Below, one piece after another: positions 49,128-61,131 of a stretch of 64,000 nt of DNA (position 1 is its first letter; the number at the start of each line of letters is the position of its first letter). Origin of the DNA: Corynebacterium sphenisci DSM 44792. Its GTDB lineage: Bacteria > Actinomycetota > Actinomycetes > Mycobacteriales > Mycobacteriaceae. The notes beneath the pieces are model-generated. The model ran no database searches, had not been told where the DNA came from, and worked only from the letters and a program-made list of their open reading frames with translations. The translations under genes were made by a program, and so were the position numbers. The stretch is from the NCBI RefSeq assembly GCF_001941505.1, contig NZ_CP009248.1:1798001-1862000 (forward strand), written 5' to 3'.

Positions 49128-49903
49128 CGCACCCCGCCGAAGCGGCGGTCCCGGCCGGCGTACTCCACCACCGCGGCGCGCAGATCCTCGCGCCGGAAGT
49201 CGGGGAAGAGCTTGTCCTGGAAGACCAGCTCCGCGTAGGCGGACTGCCAGGGCAGGAAGTTGGAGGTGCGCCGCTCCCCGGAGGGGCGCAGGAACAGGTC
49301 CACGTCCGGCATCCCCGGCTCGTCGAGGAACCCGGCGAAGGTCGCCTCGTCGATGTCCTCGGGGCGCAGCCGGCCCTCCCGGGCGGCGGCGGCCACCGCC
49401 CGGGCGGCGTCGACGATCTCGGCGCGGCCGCCGTAGTTGACGCACATGTACAGGGTCATCCGGGTGTTGCCGGCGGTCTGCCGCTCCGCGGTCTCCAGCT
49501 CCCGGATCACCGAGCGCCACAGCCGGGGCCGCCGGCCCGCCCAGCGCACCCGCACCCCCTTGGCGTCGAGGTCGTCGCGGCGCCGGCGCAGCACGTCCCG
49601 GTTGAAGCCCATCAGGAAGCGCACCTCCTCGGCGGAGCGGCGCCAGTTCTCCGTGGAGAAGGCGTAGGCGGACAGGTGCGCCACGCCCATCTCCAGGCAG
49701 GCGTCCACGCAGTCCATGAGCACCGCCTCGCCGCGGCGGTGGCCCTCGGTGCGCTTCAGGCCCCGCTCGGTGGCCCAGCGCCCGTTGCCGTCCATCACCA
49801 GGGCGATGTGCCGGGGCACGAACTCCGCCGGCACCGGCGGGTTCGCCGGCGCGGCGTGGTCGTAGGGGTCGAAGGGGGCGTCCGCGGGGCTCGTCTGGCT
49901 CAC
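49124..49903 (-). CDS. uppS: Long-chain (decaprenyl-type) cis-isoprenyl diphosphate synthase
   Basis: 259 residues, GTG start. Motifs of the UppS family are complete: [18 protein letters not shown] with catalytic Asp, [39 protein letters not shown] and the final [22 protein letters not shown] plus FxDKLFPDF. It extends a prenyl diphosphate with cis isoprene units to make the C50/C55 lipid carrier for peptidoglycan and arabinogalactan. It ends the recO-era operon: the recO stop lies 7 bases before its start. Confidence 0.95.
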   Translation of the reverse strand: MSQTSPADAPFDPYDHAAPANPPVPAEFVPRHIALVMDGNGRWATERGLKRTEGHRRGEAVLMDCVDACLEMGVAHLSAYAFSTENWRRSAEEVRFLMGFNRDVLRRRRDDLDAKGVRVRWAGRRPRLWRSVIRELETAERQTAGNTRMTLYMCVNYGGRAEIVDAARAVAAAAREGRLRPEDIDEATFAGFLDEPGMPDVDLFLRPSGERRTSNFLPWQSAYAELVFQDKLFPDFRREDLRAAVVEYAGRDRRFGGVR

Positions 49904-49910
49904 CCCACCA

Positions 49911-50720
49911 TCATGCCGGATCGGCCGGCGGCCCCGGCGTACGCGGCGCCGCGGCGGGGCCGTCCTCGCCCCAGCGGGCCTCCACCAGCGCCAGCGCGCC
50001 CACCCGGCGGCCGATGTGGTACTGCAGATGCGCCGCGGCCAGGCCCCGGGCGGCGGCGGCGAGCTGGCCGAAGCCGGGGCGGGCCGCGGCGGCGGCCACC
50101 GCGGCGGCGTCGCCGTGCCGCAGCCACCACATCAGCCGCAGCACCTCGGTCGGCGGGGTCGCCGCCCCCGGCGGCCGGCAGCGCACGCACACCGCGCCGC
50201 CGGCGGCGGGGCTGAAGGCGTGGTGCGGGCCCGCCCGGCCGCACTGGGCGCAGTCGAACAGGCTGGGGTCCCAGCCGGCGGCGGCCATCGCGCGCAGCAG
50301 ATGCGCGGTGAGCGCCAGCCCGGGATCGGCCCCGGGCTCGGCGAGCCGGGCCAGGGTGGCCCGGGTGAGCTCCCACAGCGCCGGATTGGGCGCCGCCTCC
50401 TCCGAGATCAGCCGCTCGGCGGCCTCCAGGGCGGCGCAGGCGCAGGTGTAGCGGGCGTAGTCGGCGACGATCGGCGCCGCCCAGGTGGCCACGGTGTCCG
50501 CCCCGGTGACCGTGTGCAGCCCCCGGCCGGGGTGGATCTGCACGTCCACGTCCACGAAGGGGCTCATCCGGGAGCCGAAGCGGGACTTCGCCCGGCGCAC
50601 CCCCTTGGCCACGGCGCGCACGATCCCGTGGTCCCGGGTGAGCAGCACGATGATCCGGTCGGCCTCGCCGAGGTCGTGGTGGCGCACCACCAGGGCGCGG
50701 TCCCGGTACGGTTCGGCCAT
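49911..50720 (-). CDS. recO: DNA repair protein RecO
   Basis: 269 residues. N-terminal OB-fold: [44 protein letters not shown]. Helical part: [17 protein letters not shown]. The zinc site is FDCAQCG and VCVRCR. RecO loads RecA onto SSB-coated DNA with RecR. The last 40 residues are a proline-rich tail after the conserved core. Position between era and uppS is typical for actinobacteria; short spacing implies one transcript. Confidence 0.94.
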   Translation of the reverse strand: MAEPYRDRALVVRHHDLGEADRIIVLLTRDHGIVRAVAKGVRRAKSRFGSRMSPFVDVDVQIHPGRGLHTVTGADTVATWAAPIVADYARYTCACAALEAAERLISEEAAPNPALWELTRATLARLAEPGADPGLALTAHLLRAMAAAGWDPSLFDCAQCGRAGPHHAFSPAAGGAVCVRCRPPGAATPPTEVLRLMWWLRHGDAAAVAAAAARPGFGQLAAAARGLAAAHLQYHIGRRVGALALVEARWGEDGPAAAPRTPGPPADPA

Positions 50721-50736
50721 CGCCGCCGCGCGCCGG

Positions 50737-51735
50737 CTAGAAGCCCAGCCGGCCCAGGGCCTTCGGATCGGACTGCCAGTCCGGCAGCACCTTGATCCGC
50801 AGGTCCAGGTACACGTTCGTGCCGAGCAGCTCGATGATCCCGGCCCGGGCCCGGCGCACCGTGCCGCGCAGCCGGCGGCCGTCCCGGCCCTCCAGGATGC
50901 GCCGCTGGCCGAGGCGCTCCACGTAGATCACGGCGTGCACGTCGGTGACCCCCTCCCGGGTCGCCCCGGGCAGCACCTCGTCGATCTGCACCGCCACCGA
51001 ATGCGGCAGCTCATCGCGCAGCCCGCCGAGCGCGGCCTCCCGGATGAGCTCCGCCATCCGGGTGTCCCGGTCCTCGTCGGTGACGTGCCCGGCCGGGTAG
51101 TACTTCGGGCCCTCCGGCAGCAGCGAGGTGATCACCTCCACCAGGGTGTCCAGGTTCTCCCCGGTGCGCGCGGACACCGGCACCACCTCGGCGGCGCCGC
51201 CGAGCAGCTCATGCAGCGCCACCAGCTGGGCGGCGACCCGGTCCCGGCCCACCGCGTCGGTTTTGGTGACCACCCCGAGCAGGGTGGTGCCGGGGGCCTC
51301 GGCGCGCACCGCGTCGAGGATCCAGCGGTCCCCGGGGCCGATCTTCTCGTCGGCGGGCACCGCCAGGGCGATGAGGTCCACGTCCGCGTAGGCCTCGTGC
51401 ACCATGTCGTTGAGCCGCTCCCCGAGCAGTTTGCGGGGCTTGTGCAGCCCGGGGGTGTCCACCACCACGATCTGGGCCAGGGGCCGGTGCACCACCCCGC
51501 GCACCGCGTGCCGGGTGGTCTCCGGCTGGTCCGCGGTGATCGCGATCCGCTCCCCCACCAGGGCGTTGGTGAGGGTGGATTTGCCGGTGTTGGGCCGGCC
51601 CACGATGGAGACGAACCCGGAGCGGTGCCCCTCCGGGGCGGTGAAGTCCGCCGGTTCGGCGATCAGGTGGTCGTATTCGCCGGGCGGGCCGGCGGGGTCC
51701 GCCGGGGCCTGGGGCCGATCCTCGGGGCCGCTCAT
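50737..51735 (-). CDS. era: GTPase Era
   Basis: 332 residues. G1 VGRPNTGKSTLTNALVG, G2 QPETTRHAVRG, G3 VDTPGLHKP, G4 VTKTD, and G5 VSARTG are all present, followed by the KH RNA-binding domain with VAVQIDEVLPG and VERLGQRRILEGRDG. Era binds the 3' end of 16S rRNA and aids 30S maturation. Residues 1-35 are an unconserved Pro/Asp-rich extension. The gene overlaps the CNNM-CBS gene upstream by ATGA and is part of the hrcA-to-uppS chain. G2 has ETTR where most bacteria have QTTR. Confidence 0.96.
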   Translation of the reverse strand: MSGPEDRPQAPADPAGPPGEYDHLIAEPADFTAPEGHRSGFVSIVGRPNTGKSTLTNALVGERIAITADQPETTRHAVRGVVHRPLAQIVVVDTPGLHKPRKLLGERLNDMVHEAYADVDLIALAVPADEKIGPGDRWILDAVRAEAPGTTLLGVVTKTDAVGRDRVAAQLVALHELLGGAAEVVPVSARTGENLDTLVEVITSLLPEGPKYYPAGHVTDEDRDTRMAELIREAALGGLRDELPHSVAVQIDEVLPGATREGVTDVHAVIYVERLGQRRILEGRDGRRLRGTVRRARAGIIELLGTNVYLDLRIKVLPDWQSDPKALGRLGF

Positions 51736-53141
51736 CGGCGGTCCTCCTTTCCGCGCCGGGTGGCGCCGTCATCGCCCATCGTGGCACCCGGAGCCTCCGG
51801 GGCGCCAGCCGGCGGCGCCGCCGGCTCGGCCGCCGCGGCGGCCGGGTCCTGCTCCGCCGGGCGCACCACCACGGTGTCCACCCGCACCCGGCCGCGGCGG
51901 TCCTCCCCGCCCTCGGCGACCAGGCGCAGCCCGGCGGCCTCCACCTCGGAGCCGGGCAGCGGCACCCGGCCCAGCCGGTAGGCGAGCAGCCCGGAGACGG
52001 TGTCCACCTCGTCGAGGATCTCCTCCTCGAACTCCACCTCCCGGCCGGTTTCCGCGTAGAGCTCCACCAGCTCGTTGAGGCCCAGCCGGGCGACCACCCG
52101 GAAGCGGCCGGGGCCCAGCTCCTCCACGGGGGCGACCTCGGCGACGTCGTACTCGTCGGCGATTTCGCCGACGATCTCCTCCAGGATGTCCTCGATGGAG
52201 GTCAGCCCCGCCACCCCGCCGTACTCGTCGATCAGGATGGCGATGTGCACCCGGGTGCGCTGCATCTGGTCGAGCAGCTGATCCAGGGGCTTGGAGTCCG
52301 GCACGAACAGCGGCTCGCGCATGATCTCGCGCACCGGCGGGGCCGGCCGGCCGGTGGTGCGCGGGGCGTGCAGCACCAGGTCCTTGAGGTAGACCACGCC
52401 GACGACGTCATCGGCGTCCTCGCCGAGCACCGGGATCCGGGAATGCCCGGAGCGCACGCACAGGGTGGTCGCCTGGTCGCCGTTCTTGGAGTCCTCGATC
52501 CACACCATCTCCGGCCGGGGCACCATCACCGCCCGCGCCGGGGTGGAGGCGAGGTCGAACACGGACTGGATCATGCGCCGCTCGTCGACCTGCACGATGC
52601 CGCGCTCCTGGGCGATGTCCACCATCTCGCGCAGCTCCACCTCGGTGGAGAAGGGCCCGTCCCGGAAACCACCGCCGGGGGTGATCACGTTGCCGAGCCG
52701 GATGAGCAGCTTCTCCACCGGGCCGAGCAGCCGCAGCAGCGCGTTGAGCACCACCGCCGAGCCCAGGGCCAGGGTGTAGGGGTTGCGCCGGCCCAGGGTG
52801 CGGGAGACCACGCCGAGCACCAGGAAGCCGAACAGGGTCATCCCGGCCACCGCGGCGACCACCGCCCAGCGCCGGTCCGGCAGGTACTCGATGCACAGCA
52901 GGGCCACCAGCACCGCGCCGCCGATTTCGCTGGCGGTGCGCAGCAGCACCAGCAGGTTGACCTGCCGGGCCCGGTTGTCCACCACCCGGAGCAGCGGCCG
53001 CGCCCCGGGCCGCTCCGCCCGGGCCATCTCCAGCACCCGGGCCCGGGACAGCGACTCCACCGCCATCTCCAGGCTGTTCGCCGCCGCCGCGAGCAGCAGC
53101 AGCGCCACCGCGCCGAGGATCATCCACAGCTGCGGGCTCAC
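51732..53141 (-). CDS. CNNM/CBS/CorC-domain membrane protein (hemolysin-C family)
   Basis: 469 residues. The CNNM membrane domain covers about 1-165 with helices such as [20 protein letters not shown] and [18 protein letters not shown]. Two CBS domains follow: [20 protein letters not shown] and [21 protein letters not shown], with [20 protein letters not shown]. The CorC/HlyC C-terminal domain begins at [16 protein letters not shown]. The family is linked to magnesium/cobalt efflux. It sits between ybeY and era, overlapping both neighbours by 4 bp. A Pro/Ala-rich tail of 40 residues ends the protein. Confidence 0.93.
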   Translation of the reverse strand: MSPQLWMILGAVALLLLAAAANSLEMAVESLSRARVLEMARAERPGARPLLRVVDNRARQVNLLVLLRTASEIGGAVLVALLCIEYLPDRRWAVVAAVAGMTLFGFLVLGVVSRTLGRRNPYTLALGSAVVLNALLRLLGPVEKLLIRLGNVITPGGGFRDGPFSTEVELREMVDIAQERGIVQVDERRMIQSVFDLASTPARAVMVPRPEMVWIEDSKNGDQATTLCVRSGHSRIPVLGEDADDVVGVVYLKDLVLHAPRTTGRPAPPVREIMREPLFVPDSKPLDQLLDQMQRTRVHIAILIDEYGGVAGLTSIEDILEEIVGEIADEYDVAEVAPVEELGPGRFRVVARLGLNELVELYAETGREVEFEEEILDEVDTVSGLLAYRLGRVPLPGSEVEAAGLRLVAEGGEDRRGRVRVDTVVVRPAEQDPAAAAAEPAAPPAGAPEAPGATMGDDGATRRGKEDRR

Positions 53142-53715
53142 CGCGGGCCACCCCCGGCCCCGGGGCCGTCCCCGGGCTCGTCGAGGCGGGCCCGGTCCGC
53201 GGCGGAGGGGAAGGCCCCCGGGGTGAGCGGCTTGTCCGGGAAGTCCACCCCGCGGCGGTCGATGTCGTCGTACCAGTCGGCGAGCAGCCCGTTCTGCAGG
53301 GCGAACATGCGCCGCTCCTCGGCGGGCTCGACATGGTCGTAGCCGAGCAGGTGCAGCACCCCGTGCACGGTGAGCAGCACCAGCTCATGGGAGAGCGGAT
53401 GCCCCGCCCGGGTGGCCTGGGCGCGGGCGAAGTCGGGGCACAGCACGATGTCGCCGAGCATCGCCGGGCCCGGTGCGGCGGCGTCCGGCCGGCCCGCGCC
53501 GGGGGTGAGCTCGTCCATCGGGAAGCTCATCACGTCGGTGGGCCCGGGCAGCTCCAGCCAGCGCAGGTGCAGGTCGGCGATGGTGTCCTCGTCGACGAGG
53601 TGGATGGACAGCTCCGCGGCGGGGTGCACGTCCATCCGGGACAGGGCGTAGCGGGCGACGTCGACGAGGGACTCCTCGTTGACGCCGGCCCCGGACTCGT
53701 TGAATACCTCGATGC

Positions 53716-53719
<4 letters not shown>
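53138..53719 (-). CDS. ybeY: Endoribonuclease YbeY
   Basis: 193 residues. The catalytic zinc motif H-x3-H-x5-H is [18 protein letters not shown]. Before it lie [22 protein letters not shown] and [11 protein letters not shown], standard for the UPF0054 family. YbeY processes 16S rRNA 3' ends and works in ribosome quality control with Era. Its gene overlaps phoH by 4 bp at its start and the CNNM gene at its end. The last 45 residues are not part of the fold. Confidence 0.95.
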
Positions 53720-54747
<1,028 letters not shown>

Positions 54748-54787
54748 GCGGTGGGGTCCCCTCCTCCTGTGTCGGGTCCGTTCGATT

Positions 54788-55585
54788 CTAGGCCAGGCCC
54801 GCCCGGTCCCACCGGGGGGTGAGCGCGCCGAGCGCGCCGAGGGCCACGGCCGCGGCGGTGGAGCTGCGCAGCACCTCCGGGCCGAGGGCCACCGGCCGCG
54901 CCCCGGCGGCGGCGAAGCCCTCGAGTTCGGCCTCGTCGACGCCGCCCTCCGGGCCGATGATGAGCAGCAGCTCCGGGGCGGCGGCGGGCAGCGCGGCGGC
55001 CAGCGGGGTGGTGGCGGCCTCGTGCAGCACCAGGGCGGCGCCCCCGGCGGCGCGGACCGCGGCGATGCGCTCGCGCACCGCGGCGGTGCCGGCGAGCGCG
55101 GCGATCTCCGGCACCCGGGCGCGGCGGGACTGTTTGGCGGCCTCCCGGGCGGCGGCCGCCCATTTCGCCCGGCCGCGCTCGGCCTTCGCCCCGGGCCAGC
55201 GGGCGATGCACCGCCGGGCCGCCCAGGGCACGATCGCGTCCGCCCCGGCCTCGGTGGCCAGATCCACGGCGAGCTCCCCGCGCGGGGACTTCGGCAGCGC
55301 CTGCACCACGGTGACCCGGGGCCGCGGCGCCGGTTCCTCGGCGACCTCGGCGAGCTCGGCGACCAGCCGGTCCGGCCCGGCGGTCTCCGCCACCGCGGCC
55401 CGGGCAATACGCCCGGCGCCGTCGGCGAGCAGCAGCGCGTCGCCGGCGCCGAGCCGGCGCACGGTGACCGCATGCCGGCCCTCGGGCCCGGCCAGGGCCA
55501 CCCGGGCCCCGGCGGCCGCACCCGGGTCGGGCAGCGCGCCCGGTTCGACGAGGAACAGCGGCAGCCCGTCGCGGCGCACGCTCAC
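54788..55585 (-). CDS. rsmE: 16S rRNA m3U1498 methyltransferase
   Basis: 265 residues, GTG start overlapping the dnaJ2 stop. The N-terminal PUA-like part is [21 protein letters not shown]. The SPOUT domain has [37 protein letters not shown] (the conserved EQS-like region), and the knot motif [18 protein letters not shown] with [16 protein letters not shown]. It methylates U1498 of 16S rRNA using S-adenosylmethionine. The dnaJ2-rsmE-phoH order is standard in actinobacteria. Confidence 0.94.
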   Translation of the reverse strand: MSVRRDGLPLFLVEPGALPDPGAAAGARVALAGPEGRHAVTVRRLGAGDALLLADGAGRIARAAVAETAGPDRLVAELAEVAEEPAPRPRVTVVQALPKSPRGELAVDLATEAGADAIVPWAARRCIARWPGAKAERGRAKWAAAAREAAKQSRRARVPEIAALAGTAAVRERIAAVRAAGGAALVLHEAATTPLAAALPAAAPELLLIIGPEGGVDEAELEGFAAAGARPVALGPEVLRSSTAAAVALGALGALTPRWDRAGLA

Positions 55586-56724
55586 CGCCCGGACCGGAAG
55601 CGGGAGAAGAAGCCCCGGCCGTGCCGGTCCTCGCCCACCGCGCTGTCCTCGCCGCGGTGCTCGCGGAGCCGCTCCAGCAGCTCCCGGGAGGTGGCGTCGA
55701 GTTTCGTGGGCACGGTGACCTCGACATGGGCGACCAGGTCGCCGGCGCCCTCGCCGCGCAGATGCGGCATGCCCCGGCCGTCCACCCGGATCCGGGCGCC
55801 CGGCTGGGAGCCGGCGGGCACCTCCACCGCCACCGGCTCGCCCACCGGGTCGTCGACGTCGAGGCGGGTGCCCAGGGCGGCGTCAACCATCGGCACGTGC
55901 ACGGTGAGGTGCAGATCATCGCCCTCCCGGCGCAGCACCGGGTGCGGCTGCACGTGCACCTCGACGTACAGGTCCCCGGCGGGGCCGCCGCCGGGGCCGA
56001 CCTCGCCCTGGCCGGCCATCCGGATCCGGGTGCCGTCGGAGACCCCGGCGGGCACGTTGACGGTGAGCTCCCGGCGGGAGCGCACCCGCCCGTCGCCGCC
56101 GCAGTTGGCGCAGGGGTCCTCGATCACCTCGCCGGTGCCGCGGCAGCGCCCGCAGGGCCGGGAGGTCATCACGTTGCCGAGGAAGGAGCGCTGCATCTGC
56201 TGGATCTCCCCGGTGCCAGAGCAGTCCGGGCAGGTCTGGGCCGCCGACTTCGAGGCGGAGCCGGTGCCGGCGCAGTCCTCGCAGAGCACCGCGGTGTCCA
56301 CGGTGATGGGCTTGCGCACCCCGGTGAAGCACTCGTCCAGGCCGAGGCCCACCCGCAGCAGCGCGTCGGCGCCGGGCTGCACCCGGCTGCGCCGCTGCCG
56401 GCCGCCGCCGGCCGCGCCCCCGAAGAAGGCCTCGAAGACGTCGCCGAGGCCCCCGCCGCCGAAGCCGCCGGAGAACCCGCCGCCGCCGAAGCCCCCGGCG
56501 GAGGCGTCCAGGGGGTCGCCGCCCATGTCCACGATCCGGCGCTTCTCCGGGTCGGAGAGCAGTTCGTAGGCGTCGGAGACGTCCCGGAAGCGCTCCGCGG
56601 CCTCGGCGTCGTCCGGGTTGCGGTCCGGGTGGTACTTCAGGGCCAGTTTGCGGTAGGCCCTCTTGATCTCCGCCTCCGAGGCGTCCCTGGAGACGCCGAG
56701 GATGCCGTAGTAGTCACGCGCCAA
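55582..56724 (-). CDS. dnaJ: Chaperone DnaJ (DnaJ2)
   Basis: 380 residues. The J domain has HPDRNP (HPD motif), followed by the Gly/Phe region [16 protein letters not shown] and four zinc-binding CxxCxGxG repeats ([32 protein letters not shown]). The C-terminal substrate-binding part is present. The start codon is TTG (56724-56722) with GGGAAG 10 bases before; no ATG or GTG gives the conserved [15 protein letters not shown] start. As in other actinobacteria this second dnaJ is next to hrcA and not to dnaK. It delivers clients to DnaK. Confidence 0.95.
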   Translation of the reverse strand: MARDYYGILGVSRDASEAEIKRAYRKLALKYHPDRNPDDAEAAERFRDVSDAYELLSDPEKRRIVDMGGDPLDASAGGFGGGGFSGGFGGGGLGDVFEAFFGGAAGGGRQRRSRVQPGADALLRVGLGLDECFTGVRKPITVDTAVLCEDCAGTGSASKSAAQTCPDCSGTGEIQQMQRSFLGNVMTSRPCGRCRGTGEVIEDPCANCGGDGRVRSRRELTVNVPAGVSDGTRIRMAGQGEVGPGGGPAGDLYVEVHVQPHPVLRREGDDLHLTVHVPMVDAALGTRLDVDDPVGEPVAVEVPAGSQPGARIRVDGRGMPHLRGEGAGDLVAHVEVTVPTKLDATSRELLERLREHRGEDSAVGEDRHGRGFFSRFRSGR

Positions 56725-56812
56725 CGTCTGTTACTTCCCTTGCGTATCGAGTGCTCTCGTGGTCGGGGTCCGACCCCGCACACCCTAGCCGGGGCCCGGC
56801 GGCGGGGTCGAT

Positions 56813-57853
56813 TCAGCGGGGCTGGCCCTCGCCGAGGACCAGCCCGACGTACCGTGCAACGGCGGCCACCGAGGACATTGTTCCCCGGTAGTCCATGAAG
56901 GTCGGGCCCACCACGCCCATCCCGCCGAGGATCGCGTCGCCGGTGCCGTAGCCGGTGGACACCACGGAGGTGCCGCGCAGCTCCTCGTCCTCGTTCTCCT
57001 CCCCGATGGACACCCGCACCCGGTGCAGGTCGCTGGCCGCGCTGAGCAGCTTGAGCATCACCACCTGCTTCTCCAGGGCCTCCAGCACCGCGGGCAGCCC
57101 GGCCGGGAAATCCGCCTCCACCCGGGTGAGGTTCGAGGCCCCGGCGAGGATGAGCCGTTCGCTGGGGCCCTCGATGAGGGTCTCCACCAGCACCGTGGCG
57201 GTGCGCAGCACCGCATCGCGCAGATCCGCCGGCGCGGCGGCGGGCAGCTCCGCCACCGTCACCGAGGCCTCGGTGAGGGTTTTGCCGGCCAGGGCCCGGT
57301 TCACCAGGGCGCGCAGCCGGGGCACATCGGCCTCGCCGTCGATCGGCTCGGCCAGCTCCACCTGGCGCTGCTCCACCCGGCCGGCGTCGGTGATGAGCAC
57401 CACCAGCAGCCGCACGTCCGCCAGCTGCACCACCTCCACGTGCCGCACCCGGGTGGCGCGCAGGGTGGGCAGCTGCACCACCGCGACCTGCCGGGTGAGC
57501 CGGCTGAGCAGCTGCACGCTGCGGCGCAGCACGTCCTCCAGGTCCACCCCGCCCTCGAGGAACTCCAGGATGGCGTGCCGCTCCGCCTTCGACAGCGGCT
57601 TGACCTCGTCGATCCCGTCGACGAAGCGCCGGTAGCCCTTCTCGGTGGGGATCCGCCCGGAGGAGGCGTGCTGCTGGGCGATGTAGCCCTCCGCCTCCAG
57701 CACCGCCATGTCATTGCGCACCGTCGCCGAGGACACGCCGAGGCGGTGCCGCTCGACCAGCGCCTTGGAGCCCACCGGCTCCTGGGAGGCGACGTAGTCG
57801 GCGACGATGGCGCGCAGCACCTCCTGGCGGCGGCGTTCGGTGGCGCCGGACAT
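56813..57853 (-). CDS. hrcA: Heat-inducible repressor HrcA
   Basis: 346 residues. The winged HTH is at the start ([40 protein letters not shown]), then the family core [20 protein letters not shown], and the GAF-like domain with [19 protein letters not shown] and the final [24 protein letters not shown]. HrcA represses groE-type operons at CIRCE inverted repeats and is itself folded by GroEL. I find no CIRCE sequence in this window, so its targets lie elsewhere. It heads the long leftward chain ending in uppS. Confidence 0.96.
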   Translation of the reverse strand: MSGATERRRQEVLRAIVADYVASQEPVGSKALVERHRLGVSSATVRNDMAVLEAEGYIAQQHASSGRIPTEKGYRRFVDGIDEVKPLSKAERHAILEFLEGGVDLEDVLRRSVQLLSRLTRQVAVVQLPTLRATRVRHVEVVQLADVRLLVVLITDAGRVEQRQVELAEPIDGEADVPRLRALVNRALAGKTLTEASVTVAELPAAAPADLRDAVLRTATVLVETLIEGPSERLILAGASNLTRVEADFPAGLPAVLEALEKQVVMLKLLSAASDLHRVRVSIGEENEDEELRGTSVVSTGYGTGDAILGGMGVVGPTFMDYRGTMSSVAAVARYVGLVLGEGQPR

Positions 57854-57895
57854 GGGCGCGGCTCCTCTCCTGGGTCGGGCGGGGTCCGCCCCAGT

Positions 57896-59125
57896 CTAGC
57901 CGCGCGCCGGGGTGGCGCCGCCGCGCAGCTGGGAGACCACGACCCCGGCCACCGGGATCAGGGCCACCAGGGTCAGCGGGGGGAAGCCGAGCAGGGCCAG
58001 CAGCGGTCCGCCGATCGCCCCGCCGACGGCGCCGCAGGCGTTCATCACCAGGTCCGAGGCGCCCTGCACCGCGGCCCGGTCCGCCACCGGGATCGCCTCG
58101 GTGACCGCCGCGGAGCCGGCGATCACCGCCGCCGACCAGCCCAGGCCGAGCAGGATCAGCGCCGCGATGAGCGCCGCCCGGTCGGCCGGGGCGGCCAGCA
58201 CCAGCGCCGCCACCGCGGCGAACATGGCCTGCCCGGCGAGGATCACCGCCCGCCGGCCGAAACGGTCCGCGGCCCAGCCGAACAGCGGGGAGGCGGCGTA
58301 CATGCCGGCGACGTGCAGGCTGATGGTCAACCCCACCACCTCCAGGGAGGCGCCGTGCGCGACGAGGTGGATGGGCGTCATCGCCATGAGCATCACCATG
58401 ACGAACTGGGACACCCCGATCGCGGCGATCGCGCGGCGGGCGACGGGGCTGCGGCGCAGCGCGGCGCGCACCCGGCCGCGGGCCCGGGCGCCGGGCCGGT
58501 CCGGGTCGGCGGCCCCGCCGGGGGCGGGCCGGACCAGGGCGAGGTAGATGAGCGTGGCCGCGGCCTGGGCGGCGACGGTGAACAGGAAGGGCCCGGTGAG
58601 GTGGGGCAGGCCCAGGGCCAGGCCGAGGGCCTCGCCGGGCCCGGAGAGGTTCGGCCCGGCGACCGCGCCGACGGTGGTGGCCCACATCACCGTGGACAGC
58701 ATGAGGCCCCGCCGGGCGGGTTCGGCGTGCTCGGCGGCGGCGAAGCGGGCCTGCAGGCCCACCGCGGTGGACACGCCGATGAGCAGGAAGGCGAGGATCA
58801 GCGCCGGCAGCGAGGAGCGCGCCCCGGCGAGGATCGCCAGCGCCCCGCCGGCCCCGGCGAGCACCGCCCCGGCGCCGAGCGCGATCCCGCGGCCGCGGGC
58901 GACCGCGAGCCGGGCCAGGGGCACCGCGAGCAGCGCCGCGCCGAGGGTGGTGAAGGTGGAGGCGGCCCCGGACCAGGCGTCGGAGCCGGAGACCTCCTTG
59001 GCCAGCAGGGCGCCGACGCTGAGCGCCGAGCCCATGCCGATGCCGCCGAGCATCTGGGCGGCGACGAGGGCGCCGATGGTCCGGCGGGAGCCGCGGCGCG
59101 CGGCCGCGGGAATCGCTTCGCTCAT
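57896..59125 (-). CDS. MFS transporter (12-TM)
   Basis: 409 residues from MSEAIPAAARRGSRRTIGAL; the ATG at 59125 is favoured over one 12 codons upstream because TAGCCT lies 8 bases before it (leaderless). Twelve TM helices are seen in two halves, with motif-A-like sequences LARLAVARGRG and GWAADRFGRRAVILAG. VTEAIPVADRAAVQGASDLVMNACGAVGG in the second half is often seen in drug- or sugar-exporting MFS proteins of actinobacteria. Substrate is not evident. The stop lies 43 bases before hrcA and both are on the same strand. Confidence 0.85.
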   Translation of the reverse strand: MSEAIPAAARRGSRRTIGALVAAQMLGGIGMGSALSVGALLAKEVSGSDAWSGAASTFTTLGAALLAVPLARLAVARGRGIALGAGAVLAGAGGALAILAGARSSLPALILAFLLIGVSTAVGLQARFAAAEHAEPARRGLMLSTVMWATTVGAVAGPNLSGPGEALGLALGLPHLTGPFLFTVAAQAAATLIYLALVRPAPGGAADPDRPGARARGRVRAALRRSPVARRAIAAIGVSQFVMVMLMAMTPIHLVAHGASLEVVGLTISLHVAGMYAASPLFGWAADRFGRRAVILAGQAMFAAVAALVLAAPADRAALIAALILLGLGWSAAVIAGSAAVTEAIPVADRAAVQGASDLVMNACGAVGGAIGGPLLALLGFPPLTLVALIPVAGVVVSQLRGGATPARG

Positions 59126-59192
59126 GCCCGGTGAGGCTACCGGCGCCGGGGACGCCGCCACCAGGGGGCGGCGGCGTCCCCGGCGGGCCGGC

Positions 59193-61130
59193 TCAGTCCG
59201 CCTCGGCGGGGGCGTCGAAGTCGCCGAGCTGCCCGCGGACCATGGCCACCCGGGCGGCGTTGAGGATCGCCAGGATGTCGATGAGCTCCTGGGCGATGGC
59301 CCCCATCAGCGGGGTGAGCAGGCCGACCACGGCCAGCAGCATGCCGATCATGCTCAGCCCCATCCCGCCGAGCACCGACTGCAGCGCGATCCGGCGCATC
59401 CGGGAGCCGATGTGCAGCAGATCGTCCAGCCGCTCCAGGGAGGAGTCCAGCACCACCGCGTCGGCGGCCTCCATGGTGACGTCGGAGGTGGCGCCGAAGG
59501 CGACCCCGGCGCTGGCCGCGGTCATCGCCGGGGCGTCGTTGATGCCGTCGCCGAGGAAGAGGCAGGGGCCGGTCGCCTCCAGGTCGCGCACCACGGCGAG
59601 CTTGTTCTCCGGGCTCATCGAGCCGTGCACCTCGTCGATGCCGACCTGGCCGGCGAGCCGGGCGACCTCGGCCTCCCCGTCGCCGGAGAGGATCATGGTG
59701 CGGCTCACCCGGTGGTGCCGGGGCAGGTGCGCGATGAACTCGCGGGCGCTGCCGCGGGGCTCGTCGGTGAAGGTCATGGTCGCCGCGTAGCGGCCGTCGA
59801 GGACCAGCACCGACTCCAGCCCGGCGCCGCGCTCCGGCAGCGCCGCCGCCCCGGCCGGGTCCAGCTCGGCGAGCCCGGCCCGGTTGGTCAGGTGCACCGC
59901 ATGCCCGCCGGCGGTGCCGGCCAGGCCCCGGCCGGGGCGTTCGGCGACGTCGCCGACCTCCGGGATGGCCAGGCCGCGCTCCTCGGCGGCCTCGACCACC
60001 GCCCGGGCCAGGGGGTGCCGGGAGTAGCCCTCCACCGCGGCGGCGGCGGCCAGCGCGGCGTCGGCGTCGACGCCCTCGGCGACGGCCAGGCCGGTGAGGG
60101 CGGGCCGGCCGTAGGTGAGGGTGCCGGTCTTGTCGAAGACCACGGTGCGCACCCGGCCGACGTCCTCCAGCATGGCCGGGTTCTTGATGATGATGCCGCT
60201 GCGCGCGGACAGCGAGATCGCGCCGATGATGGCCACCGGCACCCCGATCAGCAGCGGGCAGGGGGTGGCGATGACGACCACCGCGAGGAAGCGGGAGGCC
60301 TCGCCGGAGATGAGCCAGCCGATGAGGCCCAGGCCCACGGCGACGAGGGTGTACCAGGCGCCCATCCGGTCGGCGAGGCGCCGCATCGGCGGCCGGTTCT
60401 CCTCCGCCTCCTTGAGCACCCCGACGATCTGGGCGTAGCGGGAGTCGCCCGCGGTGCGCCCGGCGCGCACGGTGAGCGCCGCCTCCCCGTTGACCGCGCC
60501 GGAGATGACCTCGCTGCCCGCGGACTTGGGGATGATGTAGGGCTCGCCGGTGAGGTAGGACTCGTCCATGGCGCCCCGGCCGGCGAGGACCTCCCCGTCC
60601 ACCGGGCACAGCTCATGGGGCAGCACCAGCAGCAGGTCGCCGACGGCGACCTCGTCGACGTGGATGTCGTCGAACCCGGCCGCGGCGGTGTCCCCGCGCA
60701 GCCGGTGCGCGACGGTGGGGCTGCGCCGGGCCAGCGCGTCCAGGGTGGCCGAGGCGCGTTTGGAGGCGGCCTCCTCCAGGGCCTCCCCGCCGGAGAGCAT
60801 GAGCACGATGATGGTGGCCACCAGCCACTCCCCCAGCGCCACCGCGGTGATGATGGACACCGCGGCGAGCAGGTCCGCCCCGCCGCGGGCGGCGATGGCG
60901 CCCTTGACCACGTCGATGGTCAGCGGCACCCCGGCCACCAGGGTGACCGCGATGAGCGGGGCCTCCGCCGGCCAGCCGGCGATGCCGAGGCCGAGGCGCA
61001 GCAGCAGGTGCACCGCGATCGCGGCGACCGCGGCGAGGGCGAGGATGCCGTCGCGCGAGGAGGCGAAGTCGCGCCAGGGGGAGGCGCCCGCGCCGGCGGG
61101 GGCGGTGTCGGGGGTGGCGGTCGTGCTCAT
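59193..61130 (-). CDS. P1B-type heavy-metal ATPase
   Basis: 645 residues from MSTTATPDT. Motifs: actuator TGE in DESYLTGEPYIIP, CPx-type helix VIATPCPLLIGVPVAII (TPC in place of CPC), phosphorylation site FDKTGTLTYG, HP in EGYSRHPLARAVVE, and hinge GDGINDAPAM. No N-terminal HMA metal-binding domain is present: the first helix starts at about residue 27. The TPC and the short N-terminus point to a divergent P1B group (zinc/cobalt or other divalent metal), not a classic CopA. It probably exports metal from the cytoplasm. An inverted repeat at 61132-61152 lies directly on its start. Confidence 0.92.
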   Translation of the reverse strand: MSTTATPDTAPAGAGASPWRDFASSRDGILALAAVAAIAVHLLLRLGLGIAGWPAEAPLIAVTLVAGVPLTIDVVKGAIAARGGADLLAAVSIITAVALGEWLVATIIVLMLSGGEALEEAASKRASATLDALARRSPTVAHRLRGDTAAAGFDDIHVDEVAVGDLLLVLPHELCPVDGEVLAGRGAMDESYLTGEPYIIPKSAGSEVISGAVNGEAALTVRAGRTAGDSRYAQIVGVLKEAEENRPPMRRLADRMGAWYTLVAVGLGLIGWLISGEASRFLAVVVIATPCPLLIGVPVAIIGAISLSARSGIIIKNPAMLEDVGRVRTVVFDKTGTLTYGRPALTGLAVAEGVDADAALAAAAAVEGYSRHPLARAVVEAAEERGLAIPEVGDVAERPGRGLAGTAGGHAVHLTNRAGLAELDPAGAAALPERGAGLESVLVLDGRYAATMTFTDEPRGSAREFIAHLPRHHRVSRTMILSGDGEAEVARLAGQVGIDEVHGSMSPENKLAVVRDLEATGPCLFLGDGINDAPAMTAASAGVAFGATSDVTMEAADAVVLDSSLERLDDLLHIGSRMRRIALQSVLGGMGLSMIGMLLAVVGLLTPLMGAIAQELIDILAILNAARVAMVRGQLGDFDAPAEAD

Positions 61131-61131
61131 G